Shown: in pieces, positions 1 to 8,218 of the stretch
How the letters are laid out: each line of letters starts with the position of its first letter
Position numbering within the stretch: position 1 is the first letter of the stretch
From: Oceaniglobus trochenteri
GTDB taxonomy: Bacteria > Pseudomonadota > Alphaproteobacteria > Rhodobacterales > Rhodobacteraceae
Reading direction: 5' to 3'
NCBI RefSeq assembly: GCF_020529025.1
Contig: NZ_JACNMM010000004.1
Coordinates: forward strand, 248,001-312,000
DNA: 64,000 nucleotides
The notes under the pieces: generated by a model
What the model was told of the DNA's origin: nothing
Databases searched by the model: none
What the model saw: the letters and a program-made list of their open reading frames with translations, nothing else
Program-made: the position numbers and the translations under genes

Positions 1-866
1 TCGCCTATGGCGTGCTTTACGGTTCGGCCTGCGATTCGCGCTGGCATGAATGCGGCCATGGCACGGCCTTCCGCACCCGCTGGATGAACGATGTCGTCTA
101 TCACATCGCGTCGTTCCAGGTGATGCGCAACCCGATCAACTGGCGCTGGAGCCATGCGCGCCACCACACCGACACCATCATCGTCGGCCGCGACGCCGAG
201 ATTGCCTGGATGCATCCCGTCAACCTTGCGCTGAAGTCGCTGGCCTATGTCGGTGTCGTCGAGGTGTGGAGGTACTTCAAGGCCATCACGCGCAACGCCA
301 TGGGCAGCCTTTCACCGGACGAACAGAACTATACCCCCGAATCCGAATGGCCCAAGTCGATCATGGTCGCGCGGATTCACCTGGCCATCTATGTTGCCAC
401 CGCCCTTGTCGCGCTGGGCATGTTGCTGTCGGGCATGGGCTGGGCGTCGCTGATCCCCTTCATGGTTATCGGGCTTCCCCGCATCTATGGCTGCTGGCAC
501 ATGGTCATGACCGGACTGCTCCAGCATGGCGGCCTGGCCGAGGATGTTCTGGATCACCGGCTGAATTCGCGGACGGTCTACATGAACCCGATCAGCCGCT
601 GGATCTATTGGAACATGAACTATCATGTCGAACACCACATGTTCCCCATGGTGCCCTATCACGCGCTTCCCCAACTGCACGAGATCGTCAAGCACGACCT
701 CCCCGAGCCCGACCCCTCGATCTGGGTGGCCTATCGCGACATGGTGCGCGCCATCCTGCGCCAGCGCCGCGAGCCGGGCTATTACCTGCGCCGCGACCTG
801 CCCGAAACCGCGCGGCCCTATCGCGAGGATCTGCACCAGGCGATCCCCGAGCGGGCAACGGCGTGA
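1..866 (+). CDS. MocD-like fatty-acid desaturase family membrane oxygenase (5' end outside window)
   Basis: The reading frame is open from the first bases of the window, so the gene is cut at its 5' end; about 287 residues are visible. Three histidine clusters typical of membrane di-iron desaturases and hydroxylases are present: HECGH near visible residue 15, HARHH near 52, and NYHVEHH near 206. Hydrophobic membrane segments lie between the second and third clusters. The family uses O2 and reducing power from a ferredoxin. A Rieske ferredoxin gene follows 18 bases downstream, and then a sugar ABC importer. This order recalls mocD-mocE and mocB of the rhizobial rhizopine locus, where MocD/E/F act on a methoxy-inosamine. 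A lipid desaturase is the main alternative. Family call is firm; substrate is inferred. Confidence 0.85.
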   Translation, partial: AYGVLYGSACDSRWHECGHGTAFRTRWMNDVVYHIASFQVMRNPINWRWSHARHHTDTIIVGRDAEIAWMHPVNLALKSLAYVGVVEVWRYFKAITRNAMGSLSPDEQNYTPESEWPKSIMVARIHLAIYVATALVALGMLLSGMGWASLIPFMVIGLPRIYGCWHMVMTGLLQHGGLAEDVLDHRLNSRTVYMNPISRWIYWNMNYHVEHHMFPMVPYHALPQLHEIVKHDLPEPDPSIWVAYRDMVRAILRQRREPGYYLRRDLPETARPYREDLHQAIPERATA

Positions 867-884
867 GTGCCGGGGGAAAGTGAC

Positions 885-1208
885 ATGGGCGACTGGATCG
901 ATGTGTGCGACGCCGATGACATCGAGCACGAGGATGTCATGCGCTGGGATCACGACGGGCGCACCTTTGCCATCTATCGCGCCCCGGATGGCGCGGTCTA
1001 CGCCACCGACGGGCTGTGCACCCACGAACAGGTGCACCTGGCCGACGGGATGGTGATGGACCACGAGATCGAATGCCCCAAGCATAACGGGCTGTTCGAC
1101 TACCGCAGCGGCGCACCCCTGCGCGCCCCGGTCTGCGAGGCGCTGGCGACCTATCCCGCCCGTATCGAAGGGGGGCGCATTCAGGTCATGCCGGACCAGG
1201 CCGGATAG
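885..1208 (+). CDS. MocE-like Rieske [2Fe-2S] ferredoxin
   Basis: This small 107-residue Rieske protein contains both cluster-binding boxes: C-T-H at about residues 44-46 and C-P-K-H at about residues 64-67. It has no extra catalytic domain, so it is an electron carrier of the kind that feeds mononuclear or di-iron oxygenases. I chose the ATG at 885 because a GGGGGAAAG ribosome site lies just upstream; a GTG at 867 would add six residues. The gene is 18 bases behind the desaturase-family gene, so the two probably form an electron-transfer pair. No ferredoxin reductase gene is visible in the window. It could also serve other oxygenases. Confidence 0.85.
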   Translation: MGDWIDVCDADDIEHEDVMRWDHDGRTFAIYRAPDGAVYATDGLCTHEQVHLADGMVMDHEIECPKHNGLFDYRSGAPLRAPVCEALATYPARIEGGRIQVMPDQAG

Positions 1209-1329
1209 GGCCCGCACGGCCCCCTGGGCGGGGCCCTTGCCGCAAGAACACGTCCGGCACCCGAAGGTGACGGCACAAGACACCACCACACGACACGGAA
1301 AACATCGATCCAGAAGGAGGAGTTTGGAC

Positions 1330-2253
1330 ATGATGCTGAAGACACTCGCAAAGGCCGCCGCAATCGCGCTGGCAACCAGCGCCCTGGCGGGGCCGCTGGC
1401 CGCCCAGGACCGGAAGATGGGCTATACCGCCATCGACCTCACCAACCCCTATTTCATCGCCCTGACCGACGGGATGAAGCAGCGTGCCGACGAACTGGGC
1501 ATCGCGCTGACCATCCATGACGGCAAATCCGACCCCGCCAGCCAGGTCTCGGCCATCGAGAACTTCATCGTTCAGCAGATGGATGCGATCCTCGTGTCGC
1601 CCATCGACCCCCGCGCGCTGGAACCGCTGGTCGACCAGGTGAAGATGAACAGCATACCGATGATCAGCGTGGCCCAGGGCGTGCCCGGTTCGGACGCCTT
1701 CCTTGGCCTTGACGAACGGGAATACGGCCTGTCCATCGGCCGGATCGCGGGCCAGTACATCGTCGACAACATGGGCGGCCAGGCCGAAGTTGCGATCCTT
1801 ACCTATCCGGAACTGGCGCCGGTGATCCTGCGCGGCGAAGGCATCCGCGACGGCATCCTGGAAATCGCCCCCGAGGCGAAGGTCGTGGCCGAACAATCCG
1901 CCGCCACGCCCGAAACCGGGGCCGCCGCCATCGAGGCGATCATGCAGGCCCACCCCAACGTGCGCGTCGTGGCCGGCATCAACGACGCGGGCGTGCTGGG
2001 CGCCTACGAGGCCCTGGCTGGCATGGGCGTTCCCACCGAAGAGTTCGCGCTGTTCGGCCTGGATGCCACCCCCGAGGCACTGGCGCGGATGCGCGATGGC
2101 GGCATGTACAAGGCCACCGTCGACATCGCACCGGTCGAAGCGGGCAAATCGGCCATCGACCTGGCAATCCGCGTGATCGAATCCGGCCCCGTGGCCGACA
2201 TGATCGTGCAGGACATGGTGCCCGTCACCGCCGAAACCCTGTCGGCCAACTAA
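1330..2253 (+). CDS. Sugar ABC transporter periplasmic binding protein (RbsB/MocB type)
   Basis: The 307-residue product starts with a clear Sec signal peptide (basic start, alanine-rich core, cleavage near ALA-AQ at about residue 27). It is a periplasmic-binding-protein type 1 fold like ribose, xylose and rhizopine binding proteins; typical blocks are the NPYF near residue 37 and GINDAGVLGAYEAL near residue 217. The start is fixed by AGAAGGAGGA at 1312-1321. It is followed by its ATPase and permease genes, with a strong hairpin between binding protein and ATPase. The ligand is probably a sugar, inositol or derivative. The link to the upstream oxygenase pair points to an aminated or methylated cyclitol, but that is inference. 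Confidence 0.85.
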   Translation: MMLKTLAKAAAIALATSALAGPLAAQDRKMGYTAIDLTNPYFIALTDGMKQRADELGIALTIHDGKSDPASQVSAIENFIVQQMDAILVSPIDPRALEPLVDQVKMNSIPMISVAQGVPGSDAFLGLDEREYGLSIGRIAGQYIVDNMGGQAEVAILTYPELAPVILRGEGIRDGILEIAPEAKVVAEQSAATPETGAAAIEAIMQAHPNVRVVAGINDAGVLGAYEALAGMGVPTEEFALFGLDATPEALARMRDGGMYKATVDIAPVEAGKSAIDLAIRVIESGPVADMIVQDMVPVTAETLSAN

Positions 2254-2263
2254 GCCGACCCCC

Positions 2264-2288
2264 GGCCGCCGGCACCCTGTCGGCGGCC
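2264..2288 (+). other. Intercistronic hairpin after the binding-protein gene
   Basis: A perfect 8-bp stem, GGCCGCCG at 2264-2271 and CGGCGGCC at 2281-2288, encloses a 9-base loop. No U-tract follows, so it is more likely an mRNA-stabilising or attenuating hairpin than a full terminator. It would let the binding protein be made in excess over the ATPase and permease. Confidence 0.6.
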
Positions 2289-2308
2289 AAATCTGCGGAA
2301 GGGCCAGA

Positions 2309-3808
2309 ATGACGTCCATTCTTGAATTGAAGCAGCTTTCCAAAAGCTATCCGGGGGTTGCCGCTCTCAAACCGTTTGACCTGTCGTTCCGCAAGGGCGA
2401 GGTTCATGCCCTGCTGGGCGAAAACGGCGCGGGCAAATCGACGCTGATCAAGCTGATCACGGGGGCGGTGCGCGCCGATGCAGGCGCCGTGATCCTGGAT
2501 GGCGAAGACGTGCTGGGCCACGATCCGGCTGGCACGCTGTCGCGCGGGATCGCTGCGATCTATCAGGAATTTTCGCTGTTTCCCGATCTGACCGTGGCCG
2601 AGAACGTGTTTTTCGGCCGCCAGATCACGAAGGGCGGCATGATCGACCGGCGCGCCATGGAAGAGGAAACCGCCCGCATCCTCAAGGATCTGGGCACCGA
2701 TATTTCACCCCGCGCGCCCGCGCGCAGCCTTTCAGTGGGCCATCAGCAACTGGTGGAACTGGCCAAATCGGTGTCGCGCAACATCCGCGTGCTGATCATG
2801 GACGAACCCACCGCGCCCCTGACCAACCGCGAGGTGGGTTTCCTTTACAAGGTGGTGGCCAAATTGAAGGCGCGGGGCGTCACCATCATCTATATCTCGC
2901 ACCGCCTGAAAGAGGTCTTCGACCTTTGCGACCGCGTCACGGTGCTGCGCGACGGCGATCTTGTCAGCACGGTGGACACCGCCGACACCACCGAGGCCGA
3001 GCTGGTGCGCCAGATGGTGGGCCGCGAGGTGATCCACGATCACCCCGTCTCGACCGCGCAGCAGGGCGAGGTTCTGCTTGAGGCGCGGGGCCTGTCGTCG
3101 CCCAAGGTGCATGGTGTCAGCTTCAAGGTGCGGGCCGGTGAAATCCTCGGGCTGGCGGGGCTGGTGGGGGCAGGGCGCACGGAAACCGCGCGCCTGGTCT
3201 TCGGAGCCGACAAACGCGACGCGGGCGAGGTGATCGTCGATGGCAAGGTGGCGCAGATCCGTTCGCCACGCGATGCCATCGCCGCCGGAATCGGGCTGAT
3301 CCCGGAAGACCGGAAAAGCCAGGGCGTGCTGCTGAACCAGTCGGTGACCTTCAACGCGGTTTTCGCGGCCCTCTCGCGGGTGTCGCCCGGTCTTCTGGCC
3401 GATGCCCGTGCCGAACGGGCGGCGGCGCAAAAGCTCTGCGATCAGCTGCGCATCAAGACGCCGACCCTTGAACAGCTTGTGGGCCGCCTGTCCGGCGGGA
3501 ACCAGCAGAAGGTGGTTCTGGCCAAGTGGTTGCTGACCGAAAGCCGGGTTCTGATCTTCGACGAACCGACACGCGGCATCGACGTGGGCGCGAAAGAGGA
3601 AATCTATGCCCTCATGCGCCGCCTGTCCGACAGGGGTGCCGCGATCATCATGATTTCATCCGAGATGCCCGAGCTTCTGGGCATGTCCGACCGCATTCTC
3701 GTGCTGGCCGAAGGCCGGGTCGCGGGGGAACTTTCAAAAGACGAATTCGACCAGGAGCGCGTGCTGCGCCTCGCCTCGGGTCTTGAGATGATGGGAGAGA
3801 CAGCATGA
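2309..3808 (+). CDS. Sugar ABC transporter ATPase, duplicated (RbsA/MglA type)
   Basis: This 499-residue protein has two fused ABC domains, as in RbsA, XylG and MglA. The first carries Walker A GENGAGKST at residues 37-45, a non-canonical signature LSVGHQQ, and a Walker B ending in LIMDEPT. The second has a degenerate Walker A (GLVGAGRTE), a canonical LSGGNQQKV signature and LIFDEPTRGID. This asymmetry is normal for the family. It energises sugar import at the inner face of the membrane. Its stop overlaps the start of the permease gene by four bases, so the two are translationally coupled. Confidence 0.93.
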   Translation: MTSILELKQLSKSYPGVAALKPFDLSFRKGEVHALLGENGAGKSTLIKLITGAVRADAGAVILDGEDVLGHDPAGTLSRGIAAIYQEFSLFPDLTVAENVFFGRQITKGGMIDRRAMEEETARILKDLGTDISPRAPARSLSVGHQQLVELAKSVSRNIRVLIMDEPTAPLTNREVGFLYKVVAKLKARGVTIIYISHRLKEVFDLCDRVTVLRDGDLVSTVDTADTTEAELVRQMVGREVIHDHPVSTAQQGEVLLEARGLSSPKVHGVSFKVRAGEILGLAGLVGAGRTETARLVFGADKRDAGEVIVDGKVAQIRSPRDAIAAGIGLIPEDRKSQGVLLNQSVTFNAVFAALSRVSPGLLADARAERAAAQKLCDQLRIKTPTLEQLVGRLSGGNQQKVVLAKWLLTESRVLIFDEPTRGIDVGAKEEIYALMRRLSDRGAAIIMISSEMPELLGMSDRILVLAEGRVAGELSKDEFDQERVLRLASGLEMMGETA

Positions 3809-4797
3809 GCACGGAGACGACGGCAGGACCGGTGCCACAGGGCGGAGATCGGCGGCGCGCCATCGTGGCCCGGCTGGCGCAATACGGCATCTATTTCGCG
3901 CTGCTGATCCTCGTGGTGTTCTTCACCATCAGCAGCGACGTGTTCCTGAGCAGCGCGAACCTCCTGAACGTGCTGCGCCAGGTGTCGATCATCGGGATCT
4001 GCGCCGTGGGGCTGACCTTCGTTCTGCTGACCGGCGGGATAGACCTGTCGGTCGGCTCGGTGATCGGCGTGGCGGGCATGACCTGCGCCACCCTGACCGC
4101 TGCCGGTTTTCCCGTGGTGGTGGCGGTGGCGGCGGCGCTGGCCTTCGGGCTTCTGGCCGGGCTGATTGCAGGGTTCATCATCAACGAAGCGGGCATTCCG
4201 CCGCTGATCACCACGCTGGGGCTGATGACCACCTTTCGCGGTGTCTCCTACATCATCGGCGGGGGCCTGCCGGTCTATGGTGTGCCCGACACGCTGAAGT
4301 TCCTGGGGCAGGGCTATGTCTTCGGCATCCCGGTTCCGGTCATCCTCATGGCGGCGACACTGGCCTTCGGGCACATCGTGCTGACCCATACCCGCTTCGG
4401 GCGCGAGGTTTACGGCGTGGGGGGCAACGAAGAGGCTGCGCGCCTGTCGGGGGTCAACGTCAAGTGGTTGAAATACAAGGTCTATGCCCTCAGCGGCACC
4501 CTGGCGGCCTTTGCCGGTATCGTGCTCATGGCGCGGGTCAACTCGGGTCAGCCCAAGGGGGGCGAGGGCTATGAGCTTGATATCATCACGGCGGTCGTGC
4601 TGGGCGGCGTTTCGATCTTCGGCGGGGTGGGGCGGCTGACCGGCGTGCTGGCCGGTGTGCTGATCATGGGTGTTCTGGCAAACGGGATGATCCTGCTGAA
4701 CATCAACGAATACGTCCAGTGGGTGGTAAAGGGCTCGGTCCTGCTGGCCGCCGTTGCGCTGGACCAGCTGATCAACCGTCAGGGCAAGTCGGGCTGA
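3805..4797 (+). CDS. Sugar ABC transporter permease (RbsC type)
   Basis: The 330-residue product is a polytopic inner-membrane protein with about eight to ten hydrophobic segments. It carries the family motif LTGGIDLSVGSVIGVAGM near residues 73-90, typical of ribose/xylose/inositol-type permeases. It starts inside the stop of the ATPase gene (ATGA overlap), which fixes the start. It is the last gene of the cluster. After it the strand changes and base composition falls as the decayed phage-like patch begins. Confidence 0.93.
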   Translation: MSTETTAGPVPQGGDRRRAIVARLAQYGIYFALLILVVFFTISSDVFLSSANLLNVLRQVSIIGICAVGLTFVLLTGGIDLSVGSVIGVAGMTCATLTAAGFPVVVAVAAALAFGLLAGLIAGFIINEAGIPPLITTLGLMTTFRGVSYIIGGGLPVYGVPDTLKFLGQGYVFGIPVPVILMAATLAFGHIVLTHTRFGREVYGVGGNEEAARLSGVNVKWLKYKVYALSGTLAAFAGIVLMARVNSGQPKGGEGYELDIITAVVLGGVSIFGGVGRLTGVLAGVLIMGVLANGMILLNINEYVQWVVKGSVLLAAVALDQLINRQGKSG

Positions 4798-4875
4798 CGC
4801 CCGCGCCGGGCGGGTTTCCCAAGGGGTGCCCGCCCGCCGCTCCCCTTCGGCCCCGGCCCGCGTGCGCCAAGGCAC

Positions 4876-5118
4876 CTATGCCACGACCAGCGGAACGCCG
4901 TTCTTGTTCGACCTGTGCAGCAGCTCCTTCACCTCTTTTGCACGCTCGACAATTCTTGCTGCCGGGACGGCGACGGCGTCATCCTTGCGAAGACCGGGAA
5001 ACAACGAAAATATCTCTTCCCGCGCTTCGCGCGATACGGATTTTATGGCCTGTGGCCCGGTGAAAAGGCTCTCGGTAAGCGCGCCGGCCGCGTTCACCAC
5101 TTCATGCCCCGCGAACAT
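4876..5118 (-). CDS. Small hypothetical protein in the phage-like patch
   Basis: An open frame of 80 codons follows directly after the stop of the broken DUF5131 gene, in the same frame (it is separated from that stop by three sense codons). The predicted protein is soluble and has a basic, helical C-terminal half (REAREEIF, ERAKEVKELLHR). I do not recognise a family. It may be a genuine small phage gene, or the read-through C-terminus of the decayed gene upstream. The surrounding 1.1 kb looks lower in GC than the flanking operons. Confidence 0.35.
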   Translation of the reverse strand: MFAGHEVVNAAGALTESLFTGPQAIKSVSREAREEIFSLFPGLRKDDAVAVPAARIVERAKEVKELLHRSNKNGVPLVVA

Positions 5119-5127
5119 GAAGTGGGT

Positions 5128-5785
5128 TTATCCGTCATGCACAACGCCATCCAGTGCCCGGCCTTTCGCCTTGATTTCACGCTGGTTGCGTCCTTCCCAC
5201 TGCTTGAACAGGAACGGCACGTCAGCGGCGGCGCACTGGTCGCGAAGCATCCGAAACCCGTCGGGATCGACGGGCCGGTAATGCGCCCCATTCTCGCCTC
5301 CGGTTATGACCCATTCCAGCCTGTCGATATGCGCGGACAGGTCAACCGGGCCAAGAAGCGGCTCCATGCTCAAGAAGTGTGCCACGGCAGGGACGGCGGG
5401 AAGGTGCGCCAGCCGGTCGGCCTCCTTCTGGCTCTCAACGGTCGCACCAAGCCAGACATTCGGGTATCCACCGCCCCAATCGTCAGGCAGCATCTTGGCA
5501 ATGTTCTGAGGACCCTTGGCAAGCATGAGACAATCAAGGTTCGGACAATGCCGGATCAGCGCCCAAAGCTCGCGCCGCCATGATGGGGCTCTGCTCTTGT
5601 GATTGTCGAACACATCCGCCAGTGAAGCGACGATCACACGTGGGCGATCCGACGCTCCTTCGTTCTGACGGTTACACTTGATCGGGTTGCCCCATGTCTT
5701 CGTGTGTGTCCGCGCCGGCCTTGGTGAAGCCGATCCACGGGTTGAACATGTGGATTGTCCACTTGGTGCCGCTGTTTTCCGCCAT
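5128..5785 (-). pseudogene. DUF5131 / phage Gp37-Gp68 family gene, deleted and frameshifted
   Basis: Translation from the ATG at 5785 gives the family N-terminus (MAENSG..W..FNPWIG.TK) but ends at a TAA after 37 codons. One frame over, the family resumes with TWGNPIK and continues through SLADVFDN, LMLAKGPQNI, WLGATVESQ and SMEPLLGP to VITGGENG and the C-terminal LFKQWEG. Between these blocks, intact members carry a cysteine cluster (GCTKVSPxCxxCYAE); here it is missing and GFTKAGADTHED stands in its place. So the gene has lost a segment of roughly 40 residues and its frame. The family is common in phages and integrative elements. This is a remnant. Confidence 0.8.
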
Positions 5786-6037
5786 CACGCGCACCCCGCG
5801 CGGGTTTCCGTTGCGCGTACAGGTTTCAGCATCGCCGAACGGCTATGAACGTGAACGAAACGAGGTGAAAAAGGGGAACGCGGCGCGAAGGCTGGGTGCG
5901 GTACAGCCCCACGAAAACAGTGGCCTGTCTTCGAATCGGTGGGCAATCAGCGGTGCAACCCATTGATTCCATTCCAGGTGAATTTACCCCCGCGTGGGGC
6001 AATTCATCGCAATGAAAACAATATGATACGGGAAAAA
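5786..6037. other. Gene-free stretch between phage remnant and tRNA
   Basis: No convincing gene is visible here. An open frame on the minus strand only reads through the antisense of the tRNA T-arm and is rejected. A short hairpin CCCC-GCGT-GGGG lies near 5988-6000, downstream of the tRNA 3' end. The stretch may be decayed integrative-element DNA. Confidence 0.5.
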
Positions 6038-6114
6038 TGGTAGGCCCGGCAGGACTTGAACCCGCAACCAAAGCGTTATGAGCGCTCTGCTCTAACCAAT
6101 TGAGCTACAGGCCC
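6038..6114 (-). tRNA. tRNA with CAU anticodon (tRNA-Ile2 or elongator tRNA-Met)
   Basis: The minus strand folds into a complete 77-nt tRNA. It has an acceptor stem GGGCCTG/CGGGCCT, D-arm GCTC..GAGC, anticodon stem GAGCG/CGCTT with loop CTCATAA (anticodon CAT), T-arm GCGGG TTCAAGT CCTGC, discriminator A and an encoded CCA. The variable region (TTGGTTG) and the GGGCCTGTAGCTCA start look more like the minor isoleucine tRNA (lysidine-modified CAU) than an elongator methionine tRNA, but I cannot settle this by eye. Its 3' end faces the phage remnant. Confidence 0.95.
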
Positions 6115-6148
6115 GCCTCACCGTGCATTAGCAGAGCGAGCCCGCCGG

Positions 6149-6391
6149 TCAAGACCCAAGCGCGGCCAGGTCGTTTGCAGGGGCGATGGGTGATGTGCCG
6201 AGGACAGACTCGAGCACGGCGAGCTTGCGCTGTTCCTCATCCGTGAAGGTGGCCGGGTCATTGTCGATTTCGGCCATGGCGCGCAGGCTTTCCACCTGGG
6301 CCGGGGGCGCGACCGAGGGCTGGACGAATGTCACCGCGTCGGCCGTGACAAGGCCGGTGGAAAAGGCGATAAGGACGGTCAGGTTCAACAT
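6149..6391 (-). CDS. Small exported protein of unknown function
   Basis: The 80-residue product begins with a probable Sec signal peptide (MLNLTVLIAFSTGLVTADA, cleavage after ADA). A short acidic mature region follows, containing DNDPATFTDEEQRKL. There is an AAAGGA ribosome site six bases before the ATG at 6391, which supports real expression. It lies alone between the tRNA and the divergent purM. I do not recognise a family. The protein has no cysteines and no membrane anchor apart from the leader. Confidence 0.6.
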   Translation of the reverse strand: MLNLTVLIAFSTGLVTADAVTFVQPSVAPPAQVESLRAMAEIDNDPATFTDEEQRKLAVLESVLGTSPIAPANDLAALGS

Positions 6392-6508
6392 GTCGTATCC
6401 TTTACGTTCACAACGTTAAGACTTTGTGAGCGTCGTCGGTTCCATCCGCGTTGCGCGTGGGCGGCGGATCGTTTATCCGGCCCTCAGTTCATTTGAGGGC
6501 AAATCGGC

Positions 6509-7555
6509 ATGACATCGGGCAAGAACGGGCTGACCTATGCGGCGGCGGGTGTGGATATCGACGCGGGCAATGCCCTGGTGGACCGGATCAAACCCGCGGC
6601 GAAAAGCACCGACCGCCCCGGGGTGATGGCGGGGCTTGGCGGCTTTGGCGGATTGTTCGACCTGAAGGCGGCCGGTTTCTCGGACCCGGTGCTGGTGGCC
6701 GCGACCGATGGGGTGGGCACCAAGCTGCGCATCGCGATCGACACCGGCCATGTGGATGGCGTGGGAATCGACTTGGTGGCGATGTGCGTCAACGATCTGA
6801 TCTGCCAGGGGGCCGAGCCTCTGTTCTTCCTCGACTATTTCGCCACCGGCAAGCTGGACGTGGAAAACGCCGCCCGGGTGGTGGAAGGCATCGCCACGGG
6901 CTGTGCGCAGTCGGGCTGTGCGCTGATCGGCGGCGAGACGGCAGAAATGCCGGGCATGTACCACGGCGGCGATTTCGACCTGGCCGGTTTCGCCGTCGGC
7001 GCGATGGAGCGTGGCACGGCCCTGCCGGCCGATGTGCGGGCGGGCGATGTTCTGCTGGGGCTGGCCTCGGACGGGGTGCATTCCAACGGCTATTCGCTGG
7101 TGCGCCGGATCGTCGAACTGTCGGGCCTGGGTTGGGAGGCCGATGCCCCCTTTGCCGACGGATCCCTTGGCGCGGCCCTGCTGACGCCGACGCGGCTTTA
7201 CGTTCGCCCGGTGCTGGGCGCGATCCGCGAAGGCGGCGTGCATGGTCTGGCGCATATCACCGGTGGCGGGCTGACCGAGAACCTGCCGCGCGTCCTGCCC
7301 GAAGGTCTGGGCGCCGAGGTTGACCTGGGCGCATGGGCGCTGCCGCCGGTCTATCGCTGGCTGGCCGAAACCGGCGGGATCGCGACCGGCGAAATGCTCA
7401 AGACCTTCAACTGCGGCATCGGCATGGTGCTGGTGGTTCAGGCCGATCACGCCGAGAAACTGACCGATCTTCTGGTGGCGGCAGGCGAAACCGTCTGCCG
7501 GCTGGGCGAGGTGCGCGAAGGGCAGGGCGTGACCTACACCGGCGCCTGGGCGTGA
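6509..7555 (+). CDS. purM: Phosphoribosylformylglycinamidine cyclo-ligase (AIR synthetase)
   Basis: PurM closes the imidazole ring of FGAM with ATP to give AIR, step five of de novo purine synthesis. The 348-residue length matches the family (about 345). Diagnostic blocks include [12 protein letters not shown] near the start, GVGTKLRIA near residue 70, the [11 protein letters not shown] loop and [19 protein letters not shown]. It starts at ATG 6509 and its stop overlaps the GTG start of purN by four bases, so purM and purN are one coupled unit, as in many proteobacteria. Confidence 0.97.
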   Translation: MTSGKNGLTYAAAGVDIDAGNALVDRIKPAAKSTDRPGVMAGLGGFGGLFDLKAAGFSDPVLVAATDGVGTKLRIAIDTGHVDGVGIDLVAMCVNDLICQGAEPLFFLDYFATGKLDVENAARVVEGIATGCAQSGCALIGGETAEMPGMYHGGDFDLAGFAVGAMERGTALPADVRAGDVLLGLASDGVHSNGYSLVRRIVELSGLGWEADAPFADGSLGAALLTPTRLYVRPVLGAIREGGVHGLAHITGGGLTENLPRVLPEGLGAEVDLGAWALPPVYRWLAETGGIATGEMLKTFNCGIGMVLVVQADHAEKLTDLLVAAGETVCRLGEVREGQGVTYTGAWA

Positions 7556-8145
7556 GCAGGCGCGTCGCGATCCTGCTGTCGGGTGGCGGGTCGAACATGG
7601 TTGCGCTGGTGCGCAGCATGACCGGCGATCACCCCGCGCGCCCGGTGCTGGTGGCATCGAACGACCCGGCGGCCGGTGGGCTGACCCGCGCGCAGGAGTT
7701 GGGCGTGGCGACGGCGGCGGTCGATCACCGCCCCTTTCGCGGCGACCGCGCCGCCTTCGAGGATGCCCTGCACGAAAAGCTGATCGCGGCCCGCCCCGAC
7801 ATCCTGTGCCTTGCCGGGTTCATGCGCATCCTGACGCCGGGTTTCATCGCGCGGTGGGAGGGGCGGATGCTGAACATCCACCCCTCGCTTCTGCCAAAAT
7901 ACCGCGGGCTGAACACCCATGCCCGCGCCATCGCGGCGGGCGACACTGTCGCCGGCTGCACGGTTCACGAGGTGACGGCGGAACTTGACGATGGCCCGAT
8001 CCGCGGCCAGGCCACGGTGCCGGTGCGCTCCGACGATACGGCGCAATCCCTGGCCGCGCGGGTGCTGACGGCCGAACACCGCCTTTACCCGGCTGTCCTG
8101 GCCCGGTTCGCCGCAGGGGATGCCACGCCCGTGACCCTGGGCTGA
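7552..8145 (+). CDS. purN: Phosphoribosylglycinamide formyltransferase (GART)
   Basis: The 197-residue enzyme transfers formyl from 10-formyl-THF to GAR, step three of purine synthesis. Catalytic residues lie in the block [18 protein letters not shown] (the Asn-Ile-His) and in TAELDDGP (the Asp). The N-terminus [11 protein letters not shown] is typical. I set the start at GTG 7552, which overlaps the purM stop. The longer open frame that begins inside purM is an artefact. A T-rich stretch without a clear stem follows the stop. Confidence 0.96.
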   Translation: MSRRVAILLSGGGSNMVALVRSMTGDHPARPVLVASNDPAAGGLTRAQELGVATAAVDHRPFRGDRAAFEDALHEKLIAARPDILCLAGFMRILTPGFIARWEGRMLNIHPSLLPKYRGLNTHARAIAAGDTVAGCTVHEVTAELDDGPIRGQATVPVRSDDTAQSLAARVLTAEHRLYPAVLARFAAGDATPVTLG

Positions 8146-8218
8146 GGGTTTTCTTTTTCCGCGCGATTGCCTATCAACGGGGGCAGGCGGGGCATAACAA
8201 CGGATAAATACCACCCGA

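Noticed and set aside
3604-4875. A 423-codon open frame on the minus strand
   Set aside because: Antisense to the RbsC-type permease and the end of the ATPase; charged shadow composition.
5826-6071. An 81-codon minus-strand frame beginning MVAGSSPAGPT
   Set aside because: That start is the usual translation of a tRNA T-arm and 3' end, so the frame is an artefact of the tRNA.
6408-6429. TCACAA-N10-TTGTGA inverted repeat before the small exported protein gene
   Set aside because: It resembles a CRP half-site pair in the wrong order and spacing. Nothing else supports an operator.
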